64,000 bases of DNA from Echinicola strongylocentroti (GTDB lineage Bacteria; Bacteroidota; Bacteroidia; Cytophagales; Cyclobacteriaceae): NCBI RefSeq assembly GCF_003260975.1, contig NZ_CP030041.1, positions 4,405,501-4,469,500 of the forward strand, given 5' to 3'. A model generated the notes under the pieces. The model was given only the letters and a program-made list of their open reading frames with translations, was not told the origin of the DNA and did no database searches. Shown piece by piece: positions 19,093-29,327 of the stretch (its first letter is position 1; each line of letters starts with the position of its first letter). Position numbers and translations under genes: made by a program.

Positions 19093-21174
19093 TTACCTAT
19101 TGAATTGATAGCGAACTTGGAACGTCAGCTCGCTGAGATGTTTGCCTTTGACTTCTTGTAGGCCACTGCTAATGGTGTTACGGTCAGTATAGCTGGTCCT
19201 GGCCCAGCGAAGCCACAAGGTTAGTTTTCTCATGGGTTTATACTGGGTCAAGATGTAGTACCTCATTCCCTGTCCGTAATAGCTAGGGATAGAAAAAGCC
19301 CATAACACATTTTTTTCATAGACATACTGCCGATTGTCGTAATCATCTGTGTCAAAGAGCGCTATTCTTCCGCTCCATCTCCAGTTTTTGAATTCGACAT
19401 TCAGGTCCTGGACAATCGTATAACCTTTGGTTAGTTGTTGGTCATAATCGAAGCTGCTCACCTGTACCCTTGAGCGAAGGGAAACATACTCGCTCAGGTC
19501 TGTGTCAAGGTTAAGCAGGTAATTGTACTTTTTCCCGGTACTGATCCGGTAAGTGGGCAGGTCATTGTGTGTTGCCGTCACATTACGGTCTTTCACCTCT
19601 TCCCTTATCTGAAAGTATAGCTCCATGGCCTTTGAAGGACGGTAACTTATCCGCTGGAGCCATTCATGGCCGGAGGAAGGGGCGTATAGACGGTATCTTA
19701 TCCATGGGAATTTAAATTGGTCATAATAGCCGCTCCACTGGAGCTTTTTGGAGGGGTGATAGCTGAGACCGAGATAAATGCCCCTTTCATTGATAGGCCT
19801 GGAGCCTTCCCCAAATGCATTGCCATAAAAGCTGTGGAAATTCCTGTCATAATCCCTGATGTGGAGGACTATATCCAGCTGTTGGCTTAGGCTGCTCATG
19901 ATTCCAGCGACATAGGCTGTGCCCTTGCTCTTGGAGAGTGCGGCTTCTCCGAAAAAGAAATGATTCTGGTAGTTGTAGGAAAAGTAGGTGCTGTGAATAT
20001 GGTTTACTTTTCCCCTGAATTCAAATCCATTGTAGATACGAAGGTCACGATTATAGGTCAAAGGAAACCGAGTGGTCAAGCTGTTGATGCCAATTTGGAG
20101 GTTTTTGTCTCCGGAAGAGTAGTTGATGTTGACCCCAAGGTTTTGCTCGGTGGAAGCGGCCTTGCGGCTGATTTCTGACGTTGTCCGATGGTAGCCATTT
20201 TGGGGGAGAGAGGTCAGTTGATGAGGTGTCAATGTGGTGTCTATATTGGCATCCCTGGCCAATGATGAGGCCATTAGGGAGCCTTCAAATCGCCCTTTTT
20301 GGTAGGTGGCCGCAGCTCCCCTAAAAAAGCCCGTTTCCATAGAAGAAGTGTATGGCTTGATCCCTGTAGAGCTTCTTCTGGTGGTCGTGATGGTCTCAGC
20401 TCCTTTCCCTACGGAAAACCCCGCTCCAAAAACCAACCCTTGGCCATATTGTGCTTGATAGTCCCCGAGCGTGACTTGTTTCCAAGGGCCTTTGTCATAA
20501 AGCGTAAAATGGTAGCTGAGGAAGTTGAACCCAAAGCGTCTGGTGGATGGGTCCCATGTAAATTCCTCTCCTGCGTCCCTGTCCAAGGTGATCCCCATGC
20601 TGAAGTCACCACTGTGCTGCGTTCTGAACCTTAAGTACTGGGTGCCGGGCGGGCCTTGATACCTGTTCGTTAATGAGCCGTTTGATAATGTGTCAGGAAC
20701 AGTAAAGCCTTTTCGTTTTTCCATAAAAACTCGGTGCCTATAAATAAAATAGGCTGTTTTCTCGGTGAGCATTCTTTTAGAGAGTGGCTGGGAAAACTGC
20801 TTTGCATTGTCATCCAAGCTTACAAATGGTTCCAGTTTTTTTATCGTTTGTGCGTCAAATGACGGAATCGCTTGTAGTTCATAAATGGACAAAAATTTTC
20901 CGTAAACATTACGATACTTAAAGAAGTCAGTCACCTGAAGCGGTGTAAGGATATAAATGGACTGAAGGTCATCTGGGGAGCAGCTGTTCAGGTCAATGGG
21001 GTTTAGGTATCGTTGGAGAAGGTTTTCATAGAGCTGTTCATAGTCCAAGTCCTCTTCCTGGAGTGAAAATAATTCTTCCGCAAAGGCCTCAATGTCAAAA
21101 CTATCCTGGGCATGGCTTCTATCAGTGCTTATTATGACCAAGAATACTATAAAAATAATCTTATACTTCTTCAT
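19093..21174 (-). CDS. Helix-hairpin-helix domain protein with outer-membrane beta-barrel-like C-terminus
   Basis: About 693 residues. A signal peptide (KKYKIIFIVFLVIISTDRSHAQ) is followed by an acidic N-terminal region with ComEA-like helix-hairpin-helix signatures at about 50-125 (NPIDLNSCSPDDLQSIYILT and YELQAIPSFDAQTI). The rest is a long alternating-residue region rich in aromatic amino acids, ending RYQFNR, typical of an outer-membrane beta-barrel. Bacteroidota genomes commonly carry such proteins, generally annotated only as HhH domain-containing; the function is not known to me. I choose the ATG at 21174; a GTG at 21180 would overlap the upstream stop by four bases. It is evidently translated together with the PorV/PorQ-like gene in front of it. 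Confidence 0.65.
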   Translation of the reverse strand: MKKYKIIFIVFLVIISTDRSHAQDSFDIEAFAEELFSLQEEDLDYEQLYENLLQRYLNPIDLNSCSPDDLQSIYILTPLQVTDFFKYRNVYGKFLSIYELQAIPSFDAQTIKKLEPFVSLDDNAKQFSQPLSKRMLTEKTAYFIYRHRVFMEKRKGFTVPDTLSNGSLTNRYQGPPGTQYLRFRTQHSGDFSMGITLDRDAGEEFTWDPSTRRFGFNFLSYHFTLYDKGPWKQVTLGDYQAQYGQGLVFGAGFSVGKGAETITTTRRSSTGIKPYTSSMETGFFRGAAATYQKGRFEGSLMASSLARDANIDTTLTPHQLTSLPQNGYHRTTSEISRKAASTEQNLGVNINYSSGDKNLQIGINSLTTRFPLTYNRDLRIYNGFEFRGKVNHIHSTYFSYNYQNHFFFGEAALSKSKGTAYVAGIMSSLSQQLDIVLHIRDYDRNFHSFYGNAFGEGSRPINERGIYLGLSYHPSKKLQWSGYYDQFKFPWIRYRLYAPSSGHEWLQRISYRPSKAMELYFQIREEVKDRNVTATHNDLPTYRISTGKKYNYLLNLDTDLSEYVSLRSRVQVSSFDYDQQLTKGYTIVQDLNVEFKNWRWSGRIALFDTDDYDNRQYVYEKNVLWAFSIPSYYGQGMRYYILTQYKPMRKLTLWLRWARTSYTDRNTISSGLQEVKGKHLSELTFQVRYQFNR

Positions 21175-21176
21175 GG

Positions 21177-21998
21177 TCACTTTAGCTTATAGGTCATCGA
21201 AAAGTGATGCGTGTAGCCAAGGCGGTTGTTTTGGGCCACGGCATAGTTTATCTGGAACCGCTCAGGCTGGAAGCCGATGCCAAAGTGAAGATTGGAAGGG
21301 TTGGTCCTGATACCGCATCTGGCCCAGAGCTTTTCCATAAAATTATACTCCAAGCCAAGCTTGGCGATTGGGGATAATAAGATGTCTTTCTCAGCTTCCA
21401 GGTTAAGGAGTAATTTGCTAGAAGGTTGATAAGAAAGACCGGCCTTGATGATCGTAGGAAGGTAATCTTCCGAATTACTACTGTATTGGCTTCTGGTGAA
21501 GTTATAGACATGGGCCCCGAAGACCAGGTGAGGCCCCAAGATCGCTGTTCCCCCAAATTCAAATACAGGCACACCCCCTCTTCCATAACCCTCGATATTG
21601 GTTTGCAAATAGGATGCTTTCACTCCAAAGCTGGCTATGCCCAGTTGATTGGCGTATCCTATACCTACCGCTTGTTGGTTAAATAATGCGCCTCCAAAGT
21701 GAGAAAGAGAAACACCAAAATTCCCCTTGTCGGATGCAATTACTGCCCCCGCTCCAAGAGTGGTCAGCTCATTAAGGCCAAGCCGGTGATCGTAGCCTAT
21801 CAGGAAAGAGGTGGTTTTAAGTCGACCCATTGCTCCCGGATTATTGAAGATACTCCAAGCATCTGTCAGCGTTACATGGGTATTGGCCAATCCGTAACTT
21901 CTGGCGCCTTTCGCAAAAACCTCAGAACCGTTCTGGCCATAGCTGTAATATGGCGCAATAAGGATTAAATACGAAAAAGCTTTTAAAATAAACTTCAT
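21177..21998 (-). CDS. PorV/PorQ-like outer-membrane beta-barrel protein
   Basis: 273 residues with an N-terminal signal peptide (ILKAFSYLILIAPYYSYGQ) followed by the pattern GARSYGLANTHVTLTDAWS and FNNPGAMG, characteristic of the PorV/PorQ family of T9SS-associated or FadL-like small barrels. The remainder is repeated amphipathic beta strands ending HFSMTYKLK. It may be a T9SS accessory component or a porin; the sequence does not separate these. It precedes the HhH protein gene with a four-base overlap, so the two products probably work together in the envelope. Confidence 0.6.
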   Translation of the reverse strand: MKFILKAFSYLILIAPYYSYGQNGSEVFAKGARSYGLANTHVTLTDAWSIFNNPGAMGRLKTTSFLIGYDHRLGLNELTTLGAGAVIASDKGNFGVSLSHFGGALFNQQAVGIGYANQLGIASFGVKASYLQTNIEGYGRGGVPVFEFGGTAILGPHLVFGAHVYNFTRSQYSSNSEDYLPTIIKAGLSYQPSSKLLLNLEAEKDILLSPIAKLGLEYNFMEKLWARCGIRTNPSNLHFGIGFQPERFQINYAVAQNNRLGYTHHFSMTYKLK

Positions 21999-22076
21999 AA
22001 TAGTGAAAATAAACAGTAAAAAAATGTGTTTAAATTAAACTAAGAAAAATCTTGAAGAAATAAAAATATCCGTTCT

Positions 22077-23561
22077 TTAAAGGGGAGCCTTAATATTGAT
22101 GAAAAAGCTTCCTTCCTGTTGGCTGTTGACGGAGTATTCAAATCGAATTACTTGGTCATAAAAAGTGATCAAATCGAGCCCCAATCCATATCCATAAAGG
22201 TAGGTATTGGTAAGTGCGGCATTTTCGGGGATGTGGTTGCGATCGTTGACGTAGCCATGGTCAAAATTGGCACTGAGGTAAGCCCTGATCGGGAAGGTGT
22301 TGAATTCCTCAATTGGGATCAGCTTAGAAATATCATAGGCCACATCCAGCAGTTTATACCTAAAGCTGTTTTTGTGGATGAAGGTTTGCTGGCCTTCGAT
22401 CACGTAGATTTCATAACCCCGTATAAAATCAGGAGCATAGCCAATTCCACGAACCAAGGTATAGGGCTGCCTGGAGCTGAGGTAGCTGGATACAGAAATA
22501 CCCGTTACCAAGTGCGTTTTATCGCTGAATCTAAAATACTTATTGGCAATCAACGAAATCTCTGTTTCATTGACGTCATCGTTAGTGAAGAGCCCGTACC
22601 TGGTCACGCCGACATTGATAAGTTCACCTTGTGTGGCATAGGCGATATTGTCCCTGCGGTCGTGTTTGAAGTTATAGGAGGCGTAGAAGTATTTTTGTCG
22701 TGTGCTGTCGTTGAGAAAATAATTCGGATTCTGAGTCAGTACCTCTTCATGGATCTTGGTATTGCTAAAACCTATGGTGAGGTAATTGAAATTATAGAAA
22801 TTCCCCCTATAGGTGTATTGCAAACTGGCTCCTAGGTTTTTTCGGAGAATTTCCTCGTTTTCATTGGTGTAAAACACCTGTTTGTTTTGAGCTGATTTTA
22901 CAGCTATGGTTTTATTGGTGTTATAGTTGATCCTGAAGGCAAGGCCATGCTCTTGTTCCTTATCGATATATGGAATGCTGTATGTCAGATCAAATGCTTG
23001 GGTGAATCCTAACTGCCCCATGACGCGCAGCTTTTCATTTCGGCCACCGACATTATTATGGTTGAGCTTCAAACCGTAATTTACCCTGGATAAGTCCCTG
23101 TTTTGATTGATCCACCATTCTGAGAAATTCCGGTCAGCAAGGTCAAATATAATGCTCGGGATCACGTACCATCGTTCTTTTACTGAAACCAATAACTCTA
23201 CTTCTTCATCTTCTACAAAGAGAGGGGTGATTTCTACTGAGGTAAAAAGTTGCAGGTTATATATCCGTTGCTGATCTGTTTTCAAGATACGTAAAAAGTC
23301 CTCCCAGTCATAGACCACTCCTGGAGCTACGTTCATTTCCCTTAGGATGATGTTTTTCTGGGTTTTTTCGTTTCCGATGATAAAGACATTGTTGACGGAG
23401 ACTTGCTCGGGGATCTTTAAGGCACTCGAGTCTTGGGAGACTGTATCTGGAGTCTGCGCCAGAGCTGCGTAGCCATTTATCAAAACCAAGCTGATGAGCG
23501 CCATAAGCAAGTAAATGCTTTTGATGTATCTTTGCGGTATTGATAAACGATATTGTTTCAC
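22077..23561 (-). CDS. POTRA/Omp85-like outer-membrane protein
   Basis: 494 residues: an N-terminal membrane segment or signal (YLLMALISLVLINGYAALAQ), one POTRA-like domain at about 50-130 (VNNVFIIGNEKTQKNIILRE, then VKERWYVIP), and a C-terminal barrel of BamA/Omp85 type rich in Tyr, Phe and Asn. It is shorter than BamA (about 800) and has a single POTRA, so it is a BamA-related surface antigen protein rather than BamA itself. It may help place lipids or proteins in the outer membrane; that is family-level inference. It starts about 53 bp from yidD, which is transcribed the other way. Confidence 0.65.
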   Translation of the reverse strand: MKQYRLSIPQRYIKSIYLLMALISLVLINGYAALAQTPDTVSQDSSALKIPEQVSVNNVFIIGNEKTQKNIILREMNVAPGVVYDWEDFLRILKTDQQRIYNLQLFTSVEITPLFVEDEEVELLVSVKERWYVIPSIIFDLADRNFSEWWINQNRDLSRVNYGLKLNHNNVGGRNEKLRVMGQLGFTQAFDLTYSIPYIDKEQEHGLAFRINYNTNKTIAVKSAQNKQVFYTNENEEILRKNLGASLQYTYRGNFYNFNYLTIGFSNTKIHEEVLTQNPNYFLNDSTRQKYFYASYNFKHDRRDNIAYATQGELINVGVTRYGLFTNDDVNETEISLIANKYFRFSDKTHLVTGISVSSYLSSRQPYTLVRGIGYAPDFIRGYEIYVIEGQQTFIHKNSFRYKLLDVAYDISKLIPIEEFNTFPIRAYLSANFDHGYVNDRNHIPENAALTNTYLYGYGLGLDLITFYDQVIRFEYSVNSQQEGSFFINIKAPL

Positions 23562-23614
23562 GCAGTGGAACTTTGTTTAATGTTTCAGCCTTTTATTACC
23601 AAATGAACTAAATC

Positions 23615-23836
23615 TTGAAAACTATTTTAAGAAAAATAGCAGTTTTTCCAGTGTTGTTTTATCAGTACTTGATTTCGCCAATGTTTCCGGGAGCGTGTAG
23701 GTATACTCCTACTTGCAGTCAATATACGAAAGAGGCTATTCTCAAGCATGGCATAATCAAAGGAGGATGGCTGGGTATCAAGCGCATTGCCAGCTGTCAT
23801 CCGTGGGGTGGCCATGGCCATGACCCCGTTCCTTAG
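23615..23836 (+). CDS. yidD: Membrane protein insertion efficiency factor YidD
   Basis: 73 residues. The family core is clear: [20 protein letters not shown], then [12 protein letters not shown] and a C-terminal [12 protein letters not shown], with the conserved cysteines. YidD is thought to assist YidC-dependent insertion of inner-membrane proteins. The start codon is TTG at 23615; the nearest upstream ATG (23603) hits a stop at once. Its 3' end overlaps the end of lgt by four bases on the opposite strand. Confidence 0.9.
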   Translation: MKTILRKIAVFPVLFYQYLISPMFPGACRYTPTCSQYTKEAILKHGIIKGGWLGIKRIASCHPWGGHGHDPVP

Positions 23837-24936
23837 TCGTTTTGAGTTGGGTTGCCTATTTTTAGTGCTCGTATTACCAGGATAATACCTCCCAAAACCA
23901 ATGGGATACTCAGTGTTTGCCCCATGTTCAAGGTCAGGTTTTCTTCAAAGTCCACTTGGTTTTCTTTGAAAAACTCCCAGACGAAGCGCATTCCAAAGAC
24001 AGTGATCAAGAACAATCCAAGCAGTAATCCGTCAGGAAGCTTTTCCCTGTATTTGTGCCAAAGGGCATAGAGCAATAGGAAAATGACAAAATAGGATAGA
24101 GACTCATAGATCTGTGTGGGATGCTTGGTCAGCCCAAATGTCCGGACTGTCGCCAAGTAATGGTCTCCTTCGTCTTTTAGTTCATAATCCAAAGGGGTGT
24201 TTTCAGGTTCTGCCATGTACTTTTCAGAACTGTTGAATTTGGTCAGGACATATTTTACGTCATTTTCCAAGGTCCTTTTCAAATCGGCTTCTTGATAGTT
24301 TCCCTTTTTGATTTCAATGTCAATATTGACGGGGACATGACCATTGCCCTGCAGTTCTCCGGAGCGGTCATCAGGTTTATAAGCAGAAACATGCTCCACG
24401 GGCACATTAAGGGTTTCCAGGATTTCTTCTATGCTATGGGCATAGACAAAGCCACTGTCAGTACCTGTAGGTTTGCCGCCAATCTCAGAATTCATCAGGT
24501 TACCAAATCTGATCAATGCCCCTGTCATGGCCACCACGATGACAATCCTGTCCACCACCCAAAGGTAGCGTTGCTTTGGTGTATTGCGCACATAGAGCCA
24601 GAGGGCTACCAATATGGCTATGGCAGCACCATGGCTGGCAAGTCCACCTTCCCATACTTTGAGGATCTCGATGGGGTTGCTGAGGTATTTTTCGGGTTCA
24701 TAAAACAAGACATGGCCTAAGCGAGCACCAATGATGGTTGCCAAGACCATATAGATGGTGAGTTTGTCCACCAGCCTTTCATCATGGCCTTCTTTCTTGA
24801 AAATATAAATGATGATTTGCTGCGAAATGATAAAGCCAAGCGCAAATAACAGGCTATACCATCTGATCCTGTCAAAACCTGGAAAAACAGCCGGATTAGG
24901 GCTCCAGACTACGTAATCTAAAATTGTGCTGATCAT
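23833..24936 (-). CDS. lgt: Prolipoprotein diacylglyceryl transferase (Lgt)
   Basis: It transfers diacylglycerol from phosphatidylglycerol to the lipobox cysteine of prolipoproteins in the inner membrane. Seven or so membrane segments, [13 protein letters not shown] near the N-terminus, GGLASHGA (conserved His), [15 protein letters not shown] and [13 protein letters not shown] are family landmarks. At 367 residues it is longer than E. coli Lgt (about 290); the extra roughly 90 residues form a charged segment at about 165-265, between the [12 protein letters not shown] motif and the HPTQ motif, which seems typical of Bacteroidota Lgt. Many lipoproteins are expected in this group; two, YceI-like and Wza-like, are encoded in this window. 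Confidence 0.92.
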   Translation of the reverse strand: MISTILDYVVWSPNPAVFPGFDRIRWYSLLFALGFIISQQIIIYIFKKEGHDERLVDKLTIYMVLATIIGARLGHVLFYEPEKYLSNPIEILKVWEGGLASHGAAIAILVALWLYVRNTPKQRYLWVVDRIVIVVAMTGALIRFGNLMNSEIGGKPTGTDSGFVYAHSIEEILETLNVPVEHVSAYKPDDRSGELQGNGHVPVNIDIEIKKGNYQEADLKRTLENDVKYVLTKFNSSEKYMAEPENTPLDYELKDEGDHYLATVRTFGLTKHPTQIYESLSYFVIFLLLYALWHKYREKLPDGLLLGLFLITVFGMRFVWEFFKENQVDFEENLTLNMGQTLSIPLVLGGIILVIRALKIGNPTQND

Positions 24937-24968
24937 TGGTCTAGTTAATTTCTGCTAAGATAGTTTTA

Positions 24969-26822
24969 TTATTCGTCTATTTGATCCAGTTCATGTAATT
25001 CTTCTGTGAAGCCTCCTGACAATATCGGGAACCTGCACCAGGTCTTGGGATCCACGTTGAAGTCGTCCAAGTGGAAGGAAGGAGCCAAGCGTTCCCGCTT
25101 CCATTGGTTTCTGGACCACAGTCGGAAGAATTTATGGATATAATTTTTTAATTGAACGGGAGATATGTCAAGTTCTTGTTTGAGGATCAGGTAAATGTCA
25201 GCAGGTTTTCTGCGGTCTCGTATGGCGAGACGTTCGATTTCGACGATGACCGGATAGGGCATCAGGTCTTGTTCGTCCGTCTGATGTTGCTCTTGTGGGC
25301 GTAGCTCAGCAGTAGGCTGAAGGGAGTTCACCCTCCTGAGACCTTCGTAGCCTAGCTCTTCTTCTGCCCATCTTAGCCACTGAAGGATAAAATCCTTGTC
25401 CACTGCAGCAATAGGAGAAATACTTCCACTAGTGTCTCCGTCCATGGTGGCATACCCTACATCTCCTTCACTCCTATTTGAGGTGGCAAGGAGAAGTGCG
25501 TTGTTCAGGTTGGCAAGCATCCAGATGACAGGAGCCCGTACCCTGGCTTGGATATTTTGTAGGGTAATGTCATCTTGGCTCCACGTGAGCTTTCGGTCTA
25601 TGGCGGTTTCTATTTTTTGGGTGTAAGAACTCACCTCCTCGCTGATCTTCCAGTCATAGAAAGTAGCTCCTAGGCTCTCTGCCAAGCATCTTGCACTGGC
25701 CAATGTATCCTCTGAAGAGTTCTCAGAACCTTGGTAGGCGGTGGTCAGTACGTGTTTTACAATTGACTTGATCGTGGTATTTTCATCTAGAGAGATAGTT
25801 AAATGGGCCCTTTTTAGAAAATTGTCCAATCCTAGTTCCCTGACACCTCTCTTGACCATTTCTGCGACGAGTGTAGCAATAGAAGAAGAATCGGCCCCTC
25901 CGCTAAGTGAAAGTACGAATCCGGTACTACGGCTTTTTCGCATATAATCGAACAGTGCCAGGCAAACTGCAGCGGTGAATTCCTCGTTCTGATTGTGCGA
26001 GGAGTCTATTGCCGGTGACGGGGCAGGGGACTTTGTGAAGTCCCAGTCATAAACCTGATATGGCTTATATGAAAGCAATTTGTTTTTAACGAGTAGTTTG
26101 CCGTTTTGGGCGAAGAGTACTTCCCCGTCAAAGATCATCCTTCCTGCCTCGTTCCCCAACAGGTTGACGTAAAAGTAAGCGGCATCCAGTGAAGCACTGC
26201 TTTCTATGACAAGTTCTTCCCTGTGGGCACTTTTTCGCATGGCAAAGTGGCTGGCGCTGGGATTGAATATGAGGTCCACATTCCGGTCCTTTAGTCGATA
26301 GCCGGGACGAAGATCTCCTCTCCAGGCGTCTTCACAAATCTCAAAACCATAAGTGACTCCCTTCTTGTTAAAAACAATGTCTCCAAAAGGAACACTTGTA
26401 CCATAAAAGTCCAGCGAGGTGATTTTTCCTGCTTTCCATGGTGTAAACCAGCGAAACTCATAATGTACGCCATCTATGGCCAAAAACTGCTTGGCCATAA
26501 ATCCCAATACCTTATTGTCTTCAAGGACGGCAGTGCAATTAAAAAGTAGCTCACCTATCCTGACGGGAACGCCAATGCATACCGTAATATCCTTAGTGAG
26601 TGGAAGAAGTTTTTTGAGTTGCCCGAACGCTTTCTCAGGATACCATCTGCTCAAGAAAAGGTCTTCACTGCCATATCCAGTGATGGCCAGCTCAGGAAAG
26701 CACAGCAGCTCGATTCCCTTTGACTTGGCTTCAGTGATGGCATCAGTGATATTTTTAAGGTTGCCTTCCCAATCGAGAGGAGTCTGATTGACCGTGGCCC
26801 CACCTATTTTCAAAATTGACAT
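24969..26822 (-). CDS. nadE: Glutamine-dependent NAD+ synthetase
   Basis: 617 residues from the ATG at 26822 (a 13-codon longer frame begins at 26861 but looks non-coding). The N-terminal nitrilase-fold glutaminase shows the Glu in CFPELAITGYG, a Lys in the early part, and the catalytic Cys in YGFEICEDAWRGD. The C-terminal synthetase domain has the ATP-pyrophosphatase loop LSGGADSSS. It makes NAD from deamido-NAD, ATP and glutamine-derived ammonia in the cytoplasm. The two-domain architecture is the usual glutamine-dependent form. Confidence 0.93.
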   Translation of the reverse strand: MSILKIGGATVNQTPLDWEGNLKNITDAITEAKSKGIELLCFPELAITGYGSEDLFLSRWYPEKAFGQLKKLLPLTKDITVCIGVPVRIGELLFNCTAVLEDNKVLGFMAKQFLAIDGVHYEFRWFTPWKAGKITSLDFYGTSVPFGDIVFNKKGVTYGFEICEDAWRGDLRPGYRLKDRNVDLIFNPSASHFAMRKSAHREELVIESSASLDAAYFYVNLLGNEAGRMIFDGEVLFAQNGKLLVKNKLLSYKPYQVYDWDFTKSPAPSPAIDSSHNQNEEFTAAVCLALFDYMRKSRSTGFVLSLSGGADSSSIATLVAEMVKRGVRELGLDNFLKRAHLTISLDENTTIKSIVKHVLTTAYQGSENSSEDTLASARCLAESLGATFYDWKISEEVSSYTQKIETAIDRKLTWSQDDITLQNIQARVRAPVIWMLANLNNALLLATSNRSEGDVGYATMDGDTSGSISPIAAVDKDFILQWLRWAEEELGYEGLRRVNSLQPTAELRPQEQHQTDEQDLMPYPVIVEIERLAIRDRRKPADIYLILKQELDISPVQLKNYIHKFFRLWSRNQWKRERLAPSFHLDDFNVDPKTWCRFPILSGGFTEELHELDQIDE

Positions 26823-26912
26823 ATAGCAAGGTGAATTTGAAGTTGACCTTCCCTCAAGCATAAGACGGAAGGTCGCTTAATACCCATTAACACAATTGGC
26901 AAATATAGGGTT

Positions 26913-27656
26913 CTATAGGGCCAAATTCAGTTTTTCGCAGGCATTTTTTGCAGCTTCTTGTTCTGCTTTCTTTTTTGTAGGGCCCTTTCCTTCTGTAAAT
27001 AGCTCCTTCTCGATCCATAGTTCGATGATGAACTCTTTGAAGCGTTGGGACCCAGTGACCGATTGAAGGGTGAATTCTACCTCTTTATTTTCTCGCTGGG
27101 ACCATTCTATGATCTTGCTTTTGAAGTTGGTGACGGTGGTAATGATATTGTCCAGGTCAAAATAAGGGGATAAAATCCTGGTGAGGATAAATCTTCGACA
27201 GAAATCATAGCCTCTGTCCAAGTAGACTGCGCCCACCAATGCTTCCAAGGTGTCACCGTAGATGGATTTATGGGTATATAGCCCTTTATCGGAGAGGTCT
27301 GATTCGACGATGTTGGAAAGGCCGATTTTCTGACCTACCTGGTTGAGGGATTCCCTGTTGACGATCCGGGAGCGGGTTTCGGTAAGGAAGCCTTCGTCCC
27401 TGTAGGGGAATTTGATAAAAAGGTGCTCGGCGACTACAGTGCCCAGAACGGCATCTCCGAGAAATTCCAATCGCTCATTGGAAGCTTTTACGCCTTGCCT
27501 GATTTCCTCGGCAGCAGAGGAATGGCGGACGGCGAGCTTATATAACGACAAATTCAAAGGCTTGCTGCCTACCATTAACTTAATGGCAGCAGCAAGCCTT
27601 TTGTCTTTTTTATTATAAAGTAGTTCGTGTAATCTGAGTGTTCGAAATATTTTCAA
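26913..27656 (-). CDS. rnc: Ribonuclease III
   Basis: 247 residues. The RNase III signature NERLEFLGDAVLG is followed by a second acidic motif (YGDTLEALVGAVYLD) that supplies the metal ligands, and a C-terminal double-stranded RNA binding domain (GPTKKKAEQEAAKNACEKL). It cleaves double-stranded RNA in rRNA maturation and RNA decay. The start codon is TTG at 27656, seven bases after the fabF stop, so it is co-transcribed with acpP-fabF, the standard arrangement. Confidence 0.95.
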   Translation of the reverse strand: MKIFRTLRLHELLYNKKDKRLAAAIKLMVGSKPLNLSLYKLAVRHSSAAEEIRQGVKASNERLEFLGDAVLGTVVAEHLFIKFPYRDEGFLTETRSRIVNRESLNQVGQKIGLSNIVESDLSDKGLYTHKSIYGDTLEALVGAVYLDRGYDFCRRFILTRILSPYFDLDNIITTVTNFKSKIIEWSQRENKEVEFTLQSVTGSQRFKEFIIELWIEKELFTEGKGPTKKKAEQEAAKNACEKLNLAL

Positions 27657-27663
27657 GGTCGGA

Positions 27664-28917
27664 TTACTCAGTTATTTTTTTGAAAATGACAGAGGCATTA
27701 TGTCCGCCAAATCCAAATGTATTACTCAAAGCTACATTTACTTCCCGCTCCTGAGCCTTGTTGAAAGTCAAGTTCAGTTTTTCATCAAACGCTTCGTCTT
27801 TGGTGAAGTGATTGATGGTCGGCGGTACCAAATCATGGTTAATGGCCATGATCGAAGCGATGGCTTCAATGGCTCCAGCGGCACCAAGAAGGTGTCCTGT
27901 CATGGATTTGGTACTGCTGATATTGAGGTCGTAAGCGTGGTCACCAAAGATTCGTTGAATGGCTTTGATTTCACTTACATCTCCCAATGGAGTGGAGGTA
28001 CCGTGTACGTTAATGTAATCTACCTCTTCCGGGGTTATCCCAGCATCTTCCAGAGCAAACTTCATGACATTACCAGCACCTACTCCTTCCGGGTGAGGTG
28101 CGGTGATGTGGTGAGCGTCTGCGGTCATGCCGCTACCGATGATCTCCGCATAGATTTTGGCTCCACGTGCTTTGGCGTGTTCGTATTCTTCAAGGATAAT
28201 GGCACCAGCACCTTCTCCGAGGACAAAACCGTCACGGTCTTTGTCAAATGGTCGAGAGGCCACTGCTGGATCATCATTCCTTTGGGAAAGGGCCTTTAGC
28301 GCATTGAATCCACCAACACCTGCTTCTGTGACGGCAGCTTCAGAACCTCCTGAAACAAATACATTGGCCTTGCCCAGCCGGATGTAATTGTAGGCATCGA
28401 TCAGGGCATTGGTGCCAGAAGCACATGCGGATACCGTCACAAAGTTAGGCCCTTGGAGGCCATACTTCATGGAGATGAATCCTGCACTGATGTCAGCGAT
28501 CATTTTGGGGATAAAAAACGGATTGAAACGAGGTGTTCCATCACCAGTCGCAAAACTGGTTACTTCGTCTTGAAAAGTCTTCAAGCCCCCTATACCGGAA
28601 CCCCAGATCACACCGGCCTTACTGAGGTCGATCTTTTCTAGGTCCAGACCAGAATCCTTCATGGCTTCCTCGGATGCGATGACCGCATACTGGGTGAAGG
28701 GATCCATTTTACGGGCTTCTTTTCTATCGATAAATTGCTCGATGTCGAGGCCTTTTACCTCACAAGCAAATTGTGTCTTGAATTTTGAGGCGTCGAATCT
28801 CGTAATAGGAGCAGCACCGCTCACCCCATTAGCTAGCCCCTTCCAGTATGCCGGAACGGTATTCCCTAATGGCGTAAGGGCGCCTAAACCTGTTACTACA
28901 ACTCTTTTTAAATTCAT
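27664..28917 (-). CDS. fabF: Beta-ketoacyl-ACP synthase II
   Basis: 417 residues, elongating fatty acyl-ACP with malonyl-ACP. The catalytic triad is visible: Cys in VTVSACASGTNALIDA, His in NVHGTSTPLGD and His in TKSMTGHLLGAAGA. It begins MNLKRVVVTGLGALTPLG, standard for FabF. It lies between acpP and rnc in one transcription unit. It is not part of the secondary-metabolite locus. Confidence 0.96.
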   Translation of the reverse strand: MNLKRVVVTGLGALTPLGNTVPAYWKGLANGVSGAAPITRFDASKFKTQFACEVKGLDIEQFIDRKEARKMDPFTQYAVIASEEAMKDSGLDLEKIDLSKAGVIWGSGIGGLKTFQDEVTSFATGDGTPRFNPFFIPKMIADISAGFISMKYGLQGPNFVTVSACASGTNALIDAYNYIRLGKANVFVSGGSEAAVTEAGVGGFNALKALSQRNDDPAVASRPFDKDRDGFVLGEGAGAIILEEYEHAKARGAKIYAEIIGSGMTADAHHITAPHPEGVGAGNVMKFALEDAGITPEEVDYINVHGTSTPLGDVSEIKAIQRIFGDHAYDLNISSTKSMTGHLLGAAGAIEAIASIMAINHDLVPPTINHFTKDEAFDEKLNLTFNKAQEREVNVALSNTFGFGGHNASVIFKKITE

Positions 28918-28939
28918 AAATGAATTTTGAGAAGTTAAA

Positions 28940-29176
28940 TTATTTTACGTTTGCTTCCAGGTAGCTTACAGCTTGACCTACAGTGCCGATTTGTTCAGCT
29001 TGGTCATCTGGAATAGAAATGTTGAATTCTTTTTCGAATTCCATGATAAGCTCAACCGTATCCAAAGAGTCAGCGCCAAGATCATTAGTGAAGCTTGCTT
29101 CAGGAGTTACTTCAGATTCTTCTACGCCTAACTTATCCACGATAATGGCTTTTACTTTTTGTGCAATTTCAGACAT
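28940..29176 (-). CDS. acpP: Acyl carrier protein
   Basis: 78 residues, acidic, with the phosphopantetheine attachment serine in [11 protein letters not shown]. It carries growing fatty acyl chains for FabF and the other FAS II enzymes. It is the first gene of acpP-fabF-rnc and has its own promoter-like sequence upstream (29210-29236). Confidence 0.97.
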   Translation of the reverse strand: MSEIAQKVKAIIVDKLGVEESEVTPEASFTNDLGADSLDTVELIMEFEKEFNISIPDDQAEQIGTVGQAVSYLEANVK

Positions 29177-29209
29177 TTTGTGATTAGTTTAGTTAAAACA
29201 CTCCGCAAA

Positions 29210-29236
29210 GAAATATATTTAATACCTTAATGTCAA
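29210..29236 (-). promoter_or_regulatory. Candidate promoter of acpP-fabF-rnc
   Basis: On the minus strand TTGACA begins at 29236 and is followed, 16 nt after the TTG, by TATATTTC (29217-29210), seven of eight matches to the Bacteroidota -7 element TAnnTTTG. Confidence 0.4.
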
Positions 29237-29276
29237 AAAAAACCGATAACTAAATTTAAGATATTATGATGAAACA

Positions 29277-29305
29277 TTGAAGTTGAGCAATTATTTTTAA
29301 TTTTG
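29277..29305 (+). promoter_or_regulatory. Candidate promoter of the IPExxxVDY gene and pyk
   Basis: TTG at 29277-29279, an 18-nt spacer, then TAATTTTG at 29298-29305, a full match to TAnnTTTG. It lies 22 bp before the ATG at 29328. Confidence 0.45.
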
Positions 29306-29327
29306 TTCTTCTAAAAAACCTCCCTTC